Below are positions 56,347 to 64,000 of a stretch of DNA of 64,000 nt, piece by piece; position 1 is the stretch's first letter; every line of letters begins with the position of its first letter. A program made the translations under genes and the position numbers. Location: the NCBI GenBank assembly GCA_963971405.1, contig OZ020487.1, positions 33,155,371-33,219,370 of the forward strand, in the 5' to 3' direction. The stretch is from Psococerastis gibbosa (Eukaryota; Arthropoda; Insecta; Psocodea; Psocidae). The notes beneath the pieces are model-generated. The model was not told the DNA's origin and did not search any database. It saw only the letters and a list, made by a program, of their open reading frames with translations.

Positions 56347-59300
56347 CTGGTAAACAAAATTCCTCATTTTCAAATTTGATGAAGCAGAAATTAGATATTA
56401 TATTCCGAGAGGGATGCCAACAATATGGACCAGTATTTTTCTTTACACCAAATGTAGCGTACATTGGTCAAATCATATATTTTATTACCATCTTTTATTT
56501 TATTTTGAATGACACCTATTATTATCAGCGAGAGAGGGAGGGACAGAGAGAGTGGCTTATCCGTAGAAATTACGAGCTCTACGCAACATACCACGCCCTT
56601 CACGGCAGTAAGGAGTAAGTAACGATTATTATTAGGCCTATTTGAAGGGATTTTTTTAATTTTTATGGACGTAAATCCAGGTAGGAAACTTACCGTAAGA
56701 GTGGCAGCCGCTATGTAACTTGTGTTTGGCTGAATCTCGACAGGTTCTTTAAAAGGCACGCGGAAAATGTAGCTTTGCCCGTCACAAGACAATCTTGTGG
56801 CCGTTGAGCCACACAGGCGACCCGTATTGGTGTGAAACAATTGGAGAACCACCTCGTATTCAGACGGGCTTCGAGTAGAACCTGCAAACAAGACATACAG
56901 CACCGTATTTAGCAAATACGCAGCTACAATGTTGCGACAACAAGATTGGATTTTCGTAGTTATTATACCTATACCGTACATATTTATTATTATTAAGTCT
57001 TGAAGTATTTTCCCGCCACTAGCGATTATAAATTAGCCCGGCTAAACGGTGAAAGGATTGTTGTCACGTTGGCAGCTTGGCAGGACTCTACTTTTGTTTG
57101 TGTAGAATTTAAACTTTAAAAAGAATAAACTTAAATTGTTCTTTCACTGTACCGTCATTAAAATGCCTTCTTCCCTTAGAAATAAGTTTAAATACTTAAA
57201 ACTAACTTTAATTTATAACATCCTTACATACTACAAATAAATAAAATATCTGAGAAATTGTCGCGTGACAATAATCCTTTCACAGTTTAGCCATACTAAT
57301 TTTAAGTCGTTAATGCCGGGAAAATACTTTAAGACGTCTTAACAGTTATTATACTTATGTTATTCCGCTAAGGCCGCTTCTGTTTCTGTACAAAAAAATA
57401 TAGTCCTCCATGCACCTACACATAAACAACATTATCCTTAGAACTCCAGCAGGAATAAGCCAAAAATTATCCATACAAATCATAAGATAAGCTATTTTTT
57501 TTCAGTACAATAATCATTTTCTCTTTCAACTAGCTTTACAAAAGGTAAAACAGGAAATACCCATGACAGTCTTATTAAAAATAGTTCATTATTATTATAA
57601 ATTAATATTATTATTCTTACCGTAAAGGCCAAACGCAACGATGAAAATTCGCCTGTCAACGGAGAATCGAATTCGATCACTCGTTCCGGAATAACCCCAA
57701 CGCGACTCAATATTTTGGAATCTGCTGACAGCCATTTCATTGCCAGTCATACAACAGCGAGGCCGATCGATGAAACACAGGCTGGGTTTCGGACTAACCT
57801 AAAACAGAGATACCCATGTTCAACGTACTATAGAACTAAAACAATAATAATAAAAATAATATTTCGCTTAAATTTATTGTGCCACCAATAACCGAATACA
57901 CGTTCTGCGCATTTAGAAGAATAATACAGTAGTCATAGTCAGCGATGAAGGGTGCACGAAGGAAGCTGACTATGCAGGACGTCAACTACCGGTGCAATTG
58001 CCCGTGCTTCTGGCGGGAAAGACTTCGGTCTATTGGAAGCGCCTTTCTGACGGATGTGAAACTTTGGTGGGTGCAGAAGTTTGTGGCCATAACAGACTAA
58101 ATTAACGCTTAGATTGATTTAATATTGTACTAGTATATTTCATGTGGTTTGATAAGACTGCTCAGTGGGTTCGAAGAAACCTACGTCAGCTTCTAATGAG
58201 CATTAAATAAATAAATAAATAGTCAGCGATGCAGTAACACATAACAAAAAAAAAGTAATATCATAAGCAAAAATTATGATGCAAAGGGGTGGGCGAAATT
58301 GCCCTAACATTAACTGTAAGAGTGGGCCGAATGGCCCAAAATTCGCCCATATTGAAAATAAAGACAATTTTCTTTCTTTACATTCAACAAGCCTGTCTAC
58401 GATATACAAAACAACACAATTTTCAACTGACAGCCTGCTGCTACAAGCCATGGTATTGTCTAAAAGAATTATTCTCCACTATTTTCATAGTATTTAAATA
58501 TTTTTTAAAGCCTTTTTTGTGGACAGTATGTGTATTGAACCTTGCCCAGCCAACAACCCCATTGATATTTTCGGACAAGCTGAGAAATCAGCTTCGGTGG
58601 CAAGGCACACTTGTGTGCTTGCACTTGTACGAGTCTCTACACAACTTGTGACCGGAGACGTGTAGTAATTATACCTGAAGAGGTGAATCGGATACATTCA
58701 TTAAATTATTTGTATGCGATTAACAATTTACAAAGATACTTACGATAAAATAGAGAAACATTTGGACAGCTTCGTGGTCAGTGAGCAGTCCCGACTGAAC
58801 TGCTAATACTGCAAACTGCTCATAGGTCATCTGAGGAAACCTGACGAGGTACAATGATCTGCCAAGCACAGAGCGCTGGTTTTCAGGTGTGCAAGGGAGG
58901 TTCTGTCGACGGCACTCTGCATCTGCCCACCGAACTACAGCCTGAAAATAGGTTATACAATTTTTACTGCAGTTAATAGACAACCGAAGGGAGAACCCTT
59001 AAAGGTGTCCAAAACCAGCTTCAAAGCAAATTTCGATAGTTGTGCTATCATTGAGGAATGCCTGCTTTGTGTACACTCCGAAGCAGGAACAGAAAATGTA
59101 GTGTGGAACTACAACCATCAACCTTTCGGGTGAAAGTCGGTACTACATGTTCTGACTAAGAAGATTTTTGACCTTTTTTTGTTGTTCTATTACTAAGCCA
59201 ACCTAGTGGAGTTAGAACTATAAAACCCACTTTATACACTCAACTAGGAAGGCCCCGGACCGACTGCTATTCATGCACTCCGAAGCATGGCCAGAAAATG

Positions 59301-61767
59301 TAGTAAGTGTGGGACTCGAACCAACTACCTTTCAGGTCAAAGTTGGAGTCTGTACCACTACTCTACAAGTCATGAAAAATGCCTCTTCCATCGAATATTG
59401 GCGATTATCAAGGTTACCTACCCAGCTATAAATAGGCTAAGTGACATTACCTGGAACAATGTGTTCTCCGAGATGACAAGAGTGTCCCGCTCCAAAACAA
59501 GACAAAGACTGTCCAAGTCAATGTCGGTGAAACCCTCGGCGGCCAAAGCTTCTGCAGCATTCTTGTCGATACACTCCAGGCACATAGATTCTAGAAAAGG
59601 TTCATCAAACAGTCTAGCCTGGAAAATTAAATACGACTCAGAGTGGAAACGCAGCGACCTGCGACACTTTTCACTGAATGTAAAGTCGGAAGTAGCCTAA
59701 TGCTGGTTAAGTAAAGGAAGAAGTGTACAATTATGTAGTTCTCAGACCGTTTCCGCTTAGTTTGAACACATTGTTCATGCAATAGGACTAGTCAGAAATA
59801 GACTATATTTTAAAATTCCGTCATTCATGGCAACTATAGCGTAAGAATGGGTTTGCTACAAGACCTCTTTCAGGGTCAATTAAAACAAAAACTTCAATTC
59901 AATCAATTCAATAACAGTGCATTATAGATGTGCATGATGCAATTTACCCACAATTTCCACACAATTTTAGCATAATTAGAACCAGCGTATGCGCGGAGAG
60001 GGGGGGGGGGAGGGTATATAATCAAAGGCTAATTCTATTTTCACTTACCTGAGTTAACAGCATAAAAGCATTATCACTTCTTAGGTTTTCTTCTAGAAAT
60101 TGCACGCAATGAGCCTCGAGAGCTGGTACAGCATACTTTTTTGCGGTATATAGGGTTGTCATTACAGTGTCCGAGTCTATATCTTTCGCGTCATAATAGA
60201 GAAATCTGCAAAATGAATGGTAGTATGTACAGTTAAATCATCATTTCCTTTTACGTAATAAAAAAAAATATGACATCATATTCCTGAAATTTGCATAGTA
60301 CACCAACCAATAGGTAGGTATTTTTGTTGACAACAGTCAACAGCTGGACTAAGGAGATTTCGTTGTACCTACTACAAATGAGATAATTAGGTACAATAGA
60401 CTATATTTTTTCAGTTTATTAGTGACAGTTTGTGAAGGCATTTCTGTTCTACTGTACTACATTCTACTATTGTATAGTATAAGGAGACCATACTCAAGAT
60501 TTTAATTTATAATTATTTGTGACGAGTAGTTTCCAGTCACCTACAATGCTACAACTTGAAACTGACATCATCTATGATGCGTTCTGTAACATGGGTAAAA
60601 AGTCAGAACTGTTGCACGAAGGCTGACTCAACGCATTGGACCACATGGGTTGGTGCACAAAGGTTCCGGTTTTCGGTGCACAAAGATTTCGATTTTCGGA
60701 AAGCCGTGCCCCAGAAGAAGCTCAGCCGAGAAAAATCAGCTGACACAGACTCTATCTTTGTGCACCAATCCATTTGTTTCAGTGACAGATCTCCAGCAGA
60801 TCTGCCGCGTAGAATTTGCCATTGTGCACCGGGCCTTACTTCAAGAGAGCTAGGAATGCAGCAGGTTCCACATCGGGGAGCTCGACTTGTTCAGACTTGG
60901 TAGCAAGAGTTCCGTTGAAGAGAGCATCGAATACGGCACTGCCGCAGCTAAGGATGAACTTGTGTGCCGGGATACGCTGTTGACACGCATCCCGCCCCAC
61001 CAAGAAGTGCACGTCCGACAGGATCTCATTGTTGAAGAGGAAGGTAAAACGTTCTTGCACCGTTTTGGTGGTGGCTTGCCAGTTGTACACGGGAGTAGTC
61101 GGGTTTGCGCTGGAAGATCATAATCAAGCAGTTTCAATTTTTGTTCAACTTCCTTGGAGCACTCTCTATGAAAGGGGCTCCGACAGAATCTGGCAGACAT
61201 GATTTACCAAGATTTTTTACCAAGATTTAATCCAAGACATGGCACTTCAATTGTTAGGTCGGGGTCGCCTTAGATAGATGATACCTGATGGTCTAGCTTA
61301 GAATGTACGCAAAGGAGTATTAGTGATCCTGTGTTCAAAGTCCAAAACTGTGGCCAACCGGAGTTGGCGACGATCTCTTAGTACTATAAATCAAAATGAA
61401 GGAATTTACTAATTCCCCGATGACACTTTGTCATTTGTTCTTGTTTGTTCAAGAAACAGATAGTGGGGGTGTCCGGTTGGGTATTATGAAAAAGCTTAGA
61501 TAGCACAAGTGACTCACCTGACGTTAGGCTCAGTGCCGTTATTTCTGTTAATATTCGCATAGTTTTGCCTACTTGAAGACGGACCTTCCCAGCAATCGTT
61601 GATGGCTCTGGACTGGTTACTAGGAGGTCGGCTCAGGTTCTGCGGAGCATTGTGCGGGGATGACAGTACACTGTTTCGGCTTCCATCTAATCGGAAATTG
61701 GCGAGCGAGTCCCCCAGGTGGTTCACTGTCGAGTCAGCACCGTTCGCAGTCCCCTCCATTTACTTAT
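56188..61767 (-). CDS. BTBD1/BTBD2: BTBD1/BTBD2-type BTB-BACK-PHR protein, complete, eight coding exons
   Basis: The exons (minus strand) at 61518-61759, 60840-61109, 60049-60205, 59451-59618, 58744-58941, 57621-57798, 56694-56881 and 56188-56346 join without a phase error into 519 residues, close to vertebrate BTBD1/2 (about 480-525). A low-complexity N-tail (1-80) precedes the BTB domain (about 105-215, with SDVHFLVG and [16 protein letters not shown]), BACK (about 225-335) and a PHR domain (about 370-519, with [18 protein letters not shown] and [15 protein letters not shown]). The phrases [20 protein letters not shown] and [10 protein letters not shown] match BTBD1/2 rather than BTBD3/6. 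Such proteins bind cullin-3 through BTB and recruit substrates through PHR; BTBD1/2 also bind topoisomerase I (family knowledge). Confidence 0.95.
56694..56881 (-). CDS. BTBD1/BTBD2: BTBD1/2 exon 7 (PHR domain)
   Basis: This 188-bp exon after ttgtttgcag encodes the PHR strands with [40 protein letters not shown] and ATLT. The donor is gtaagt, phase 0. Confidence 0.94.
57621..57798 (-). CDS. BTBD1/BTBD2: BTBD1/2 exon 6 (start of PHR domain)
   Basis: This 178-bp exon after ctgttttag encodes [16 protein letters not shown] and then [20 protein letters not shown] and [14 protein letters not shown]. The donor is gtaaga, phase 1. Confidence 0.95.
58300..58385 (+). repeat. Retroelement 3' end with CTTT tail
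   Basis: The string aaaattcgcccatattgaaa followed by gacaattttctttcttta is the same family as 12410-12495, in a BTBD1/2 intron. Confidence 0.6.
58590..58732 (+). repeat. tRNA-derived SINE, gtggtagcgtgc family
   Basis: The sequence cagcttcggtggcaaggcac...gaccggagacgtgtag...gaagaggtgaatcggatac ends 12 bp from the donor of BTBD1/2 exon 5. Confidence 0.65.
58744..58941 (-). CDS. BTBD1/BTBD2: BTBD1/2 exon 5 (BACK domain)
   Basis: This 198-bp exon encodes [40 protein letters not shown] and [12 protein letters not shown]. The acceptor is attttcag and the donor is gtaagt, both phase 0. Confidence 0.95.
59050..59150 (-). repeat. Partial SINE copy
   Basis: The string cactccgaagcaggaacaga followed by cctttcgggtgaaagt is a truncated copy of the SINE at 59167-59370, next to it and on the same strand. 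Confidence 0.5.
59167..59370 (-). repeat. tRNA-derived SINE with TTTA tail, intronic in BTBD1/2
   Basis: The complement runs from the box A region (tagagtagtggtacagactc) through box B (gttcgagtcccac) to cctagttgagtgtataaag, colinear with 63437-63655. Confidence 0.75.
59451..59618 (-). CDS. BTBD1/BTBD2: BTBD1/2 exon 4 (BACK domain)
   Basis: This 168-bp exon encodes [40 protein letters not shown] and ENTLFQ. It is bounded by ttttccag and gtaatg, both phase 0. Confidence 0.95.
60049..60205 (-). CDS. BTBD1/BTBD2: BTBD1/2 exon 3 (BTB end)
   Basis: This 157-bp exon after ttgcag encodes [30 protein letters not shown] and [18 protein letters not shown]. The donor is gtaagt, phase 0. The sequence is nearly invariant in the BTBD1/2 subfamily. 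Confidence 0.95.
60580..60834. mobile_element. MITE abutting BTBD1/2 exon 2 donor
   Basis: The right terminus (complement gcccggtgcacaatggc) begins immediately after the gtaag of the splice donor at 60839-60835. Inverted internal segments with ttggtgcacaaag occur on both sides. This is the same family as 22052-22347. The left end near 60580-60600 is approximate. Confidence 0.6.
60840..61109 (-). CDS. BTBD1/BTBD2: BTBD1/2 exon 2 (most of BTB domain)
   Basis: This 270-bp exon starts after gatcttccag and encodes [48 protein letters not shown] and the [14 protein letters not shown] end. The donor is gtaagg, directly against a MITE terminus. Both ends are phase 2. Confidence 0.95.
61330..61480. 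repeat. ccgatcggtgtta MITE copy in BTBD1/2 intron 1
   Basis: The string actgtggccaaccggagttg and, after it, gggggtgtccggttgggtat resemble the arms and centre of 46228-46436. The order is partly inverted. Confidence 0.45.
61518..61767 (-). CDS. BTBD1/BTBD2: BTBD1/2 exon 1 (start codon and N-terminal tail)
   Basis: The ATG is at 61759-61757 and the donor gtgagt begins at 61517. The exon encodes 80 residues rich in Asn, Ser and Pro and a split Ser codon. Eight bases upstream of the ATG a gattcatttcag string (AG at 61769-61768) looks like an acceptor, so a separate 5' UTR exon is likely. No TATA or promoter was identified. Confidence 0.85.
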
Positions 61768-62235
61768 CTGAAATGAATCAATTAATTAAAAACCTACTAT
61801 ATAATTATGAGAAATATGATAGGTCCTAGAACATTGTAATTTTCTTTCATAATAAAATCTGCGGGGTTTGAAAATGCGTCTTAAAGCCCTCTCCCACCGG
61901 GTCCTTCAATAATTGATTTTTTTTTATTATGCAGTGACTTTTAATCGAGTTGTATCTATGCACTGCATGGGTGCAAGTAAAATTACATTATAAATACATA
62001 TTTGAATTGATTTTAAATTACAGTGACTTCCTAGCAGTTGAGGCTTGGTGTAACTGATGTGATAAGAAACTGGAGCGAAAATGGAGCTTTCAATATCGCA
62101 GAGGGTAGGCAAATTTCAATTCCGCCACCACGCCACCGGAACCATTATGCAGCAAGGTAAACATGTCGTACACATCAGCAATAATGTTCTCTATACTCCT
62201 ATAATCAGCCTGTAAGTTAATGCTTTACTTATTAA

Positions 62236-62559
62236 GGCGCGGTTTCCACCGACCTCTAAGTGCAAAGTACACATACGGTGACGTGGTAGCAGATATCATT
62301 AATAAAGACGGGGTTTCCACCGACATCTCATTGCAGAATGCAAATGACATTGACGGAAATTTTTGTTTTACTCTATGCCATAGTTAAAATTGATCAATGA
62401 TCGTAGAGTAAAATCACAAACAAACAAACTAAAATTAAAAAATGACGTCATGGGATACGTTAAGTACAAGCATTTTAATAGATTTCTATAAAAAGAAAAA
62501 TTCAAATTTCCGTCAATGTCATTTGCATTCTGCAATGAGAGGTCGTCGGAAACCTCGCC
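62236..62559. mobile_element. Harbinger-like MITE, outer layer on left side only
   Basis: An outer left repeat (62236-62300, ggcgcggtttccaccgacct) is followed by an inner element (about 62307-62559) whose repeats share gcaaatgacattgacggaaa. An ATG at 62442 opens MTSWDTLSTSILIDFYKKKN. The right outer layer is absent. Confidence 0.75.
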
Positions 62560-62954
62560 TTAACAGTCCAAATGTTATAGGAAGGAGGAAGGGAAAATGG
62601 ATGTTGCATAAAAAAAGGAAGTTCCAGTCAATTAAAAAACCAAATTAATTAATATCTCATTTTATTACACCAATATCGGCAAAACACTTTATAAACAACC
62701 CTAAAAATATGAACTTATATATAAGATATAGATAAGATTGTTCACGGTCAATTTATCATCAATCAATAAGCGGAAGCATTGACATACTGTGTATCGATCA
62801 GCACCCCTAGATCACCCCAAAATAGGTTGATTATAGTTATACGAGGCATACTCGTATACACAGTATACTGTAGGTAGGTAGATTTTTATTCAATTTAATA
62901 CTTAAGATATAAAGATTTGGTCTCGTCAATTCATAGAGGGCTATTATTGTATAT

Positions 62955-63060
62955 TTCATACTGTACATGCTTCGAAAGGCATGTAAAGCAGGCGGTCAAA
63001 GGCTTTCCTAGTTGAGTGTAAGAGAGGGCTGTATAGCTCTCACTTCGCTAGGCTAAGTGA
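62955..63060 (+). repeat. Partial SINE copy, body only
   Basis: The strings catgcttcgaaaggcatgta and tttcctagttgagtgtaaga match the 3' half of 63437-63655. Confidence 0.55.
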
Positions 63061-63164
63061 TGTAGATGCATTGTTGTAGCGGGCACAATGGGCCCAATAG
63101 GCATAAGTGCAAATAGGTACCACCTGTACCCCAATAAAAATAACCGAGAAGTTTGCCCGGAAAT

Positions 63165-63345
63165 CGATGAACAGACAGAGCGACAGACAGAGGCAGACAG
63201 AGCGACAGACAGACATTTCGTAAAAAACACTTTTTTTGGTTCCTGAGACCTCAAAACATGTAAATCCGTTGAAATCTCGGAATCGAAAATTTTGACAAAG
63301 CTTCACAAAGCTTTCCATATACAACGTATAAATTGGAAAGCAAAA
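63165..63345 (+). repeat. Dispersed repeat, ggttcctgggacctcaaaac family
   Basis: The sequence holds a short (acag/agcg) microsatellite followed by ggttcctgagacctcaaaac and ataaattggaaagc. It is colinear with 5160-5322. Confidence 0.65.
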
Positions 63346-63436
63346 ATAATAAAAATCTCCGCTAGGTAGCCTATGTAATAGAACAAAGAGTAATATTTAT
63401 TTATTTATTTACATAGTACTATATTAGTATTGCATT

Positions 63437-63655
63437 AAGGACATGTAGCGTAGTGATACGGACTCGGACTTTCACCCGAAAGGTTGTTGGTTCGAGTCCC
63501 ACACTGGCTACATTTTCTGGCCATGCTTCGGAGGGCATGTAAAGCAGGCGGTGCCGGGCCTTCCTAGTTGAGTGTAAGAGATGGCTTTATAGCCCTAACT
63601 CCGCTAGGTTGGCTTAGTAATAGAAACAATAAAAAGTCCTTATTTATTTATTTAT
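63437..63655 (+). repeat. tRNA-derived SINE with TTTA tail
   Basis: Box A (tagcgtagtgatacggactc) and box B (ttggttcgagtccca) are 35-40 bp apart. A conserved body (ctggccatgcttcggagggc, ccttcctagttgagtgtaag) and a (ttta)n end follow. Copies lie at 59167-59370 (minus), 62955-63060 and 59050-59150 (partial), and 55445-55495 (tail). Confidence 0.75.
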
Positions 63656-63884
63656 TATGAGGAAATTTTCAGTTTAGGTGCAGTTATTTATTTCGAATGG
63701 AACCTTACCTAAGGCGGGCAAATGTTACTTACACCACTTACTGCAGCATTACTGTCGAGTGTAGTACAACATTATATTATTGGCCTGCCCATTCTATACT
63801 ATGCAATTCTCCCATCGATCAGTCCAGTGCTTTAGGATAGGGAGGATTTATGGGCATCCAATATTTAACCACGGGACAATTATT

Positions 63885-64000
63885 GCTTTCCAATTTATAC
63901 GTAATATAAGGAAAGCTTTGCGATGGTCGAAATTTTCGATTCCGAAATTTCAACTGATTTACACGTTTTGAGGTCCCAGGAACCCAAAAAAGTGGTTTTT
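63885..64000 (-). repeat. Dispersed repeat, inverted partner, cut by window end
   Basis: The string gctttccaatttatacgtaa through gttttgaggtcccaggaacc is the complement of 63165-63345. It continues beyond the window. Confidence 0.65.

Noticed and set aside
60556-60903. 115-codon plus-strand frame
   Set aside because: It overlaps a MITE and runs antisense into BTBD1/2 exon 2.
63444-63515. Possible tRNA gene
   Set aside because: Several copies share the same downstream non-tRNA body and (ttta)n tail, so it is a SINE head.
1-64000. CRISPR arrays, prokaryotic operons, phage or viral genes
   Set aside because: None seen. Intron-split animal genes and eukaryotic transposons dominate, and simple repeats here lack CRISPR spacing.

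Overview
This is a window of arthropod-like animal genomic DNA. It is AT-rich, its genes are split by GT-AG introns of 0.5 to 11 kb, and most of the remainder is transposable-element debris. The encoded proteins look like those of an insect or a related arthropod. I cannot name the species, and no bacterial, viral or CRISPR features are present.

Three cellular genes can be read exon by exon. (1) Endophilin A (SH3GL/EndoA family), plus strand, 2910-29725: ten in-window coding exons encode the N-BAR domain, a variable linker with a 27-bp microexon, and the C-terminal SH3 domain. The first coding exon lies upstream of the window. (2) A four-pass membrane protein resembling TMEM221, plus strand, 50145-53228, in three coding exons. 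(3) A BTBD1/BTBD2-type BTB-BACK-PHR ubiquitin-ligase adaptor, minus strand, 61759 down to 56188, complete in eight coding exons (519 aa). Genes 2 and 3 are tail to tail, with about 3 kb between their stop codons. The three genes act in unrelated processes (membrane curvature in endocytosis, an uncharacterised membrane function, cullin-3 substrate recruitment), so nothing suggests a functional cluster.

Layout. 1-2909: endophilin intron with a large foldback repeat. 2910-29725: endophilin exons. Its 11-kb first in-window intron carries a nearly full RTE-type LINE (8136-11213, minus), a PIF/Harbinger-like MITE and LINE scraps. 29726-34890: AT-rich 3' flank with an RNase H LINE fragment and a head-to-head SINE pair. 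34890-36100: dead mariner-type (DD37D-like) transposase. 36100-50097: gene-poor, repeat-rich intergenic DNA with hAT-like, Harbinger-like and hairpin MITEs. 50098-53228: TMEM221-like gene. 53229-56187: AT-rich gap between genes 2 and 3. 56188-61767: BTBD1/2 gene. 61768-64000: Harbinger-like MITE, SINEs and an inverted repeat family.

I did not find a convincing new multi-gene system. The most unusual material is mobile DNA. One Harbinger-like MITE family still carries the ATG and first residues of a MADF-like protein and shows a two-layer terminal-repeat architecture. Two G-rich hAT-like elements have perfect 8-bp target duplications. MITEs are inserted within a few bases of exon splice sites.
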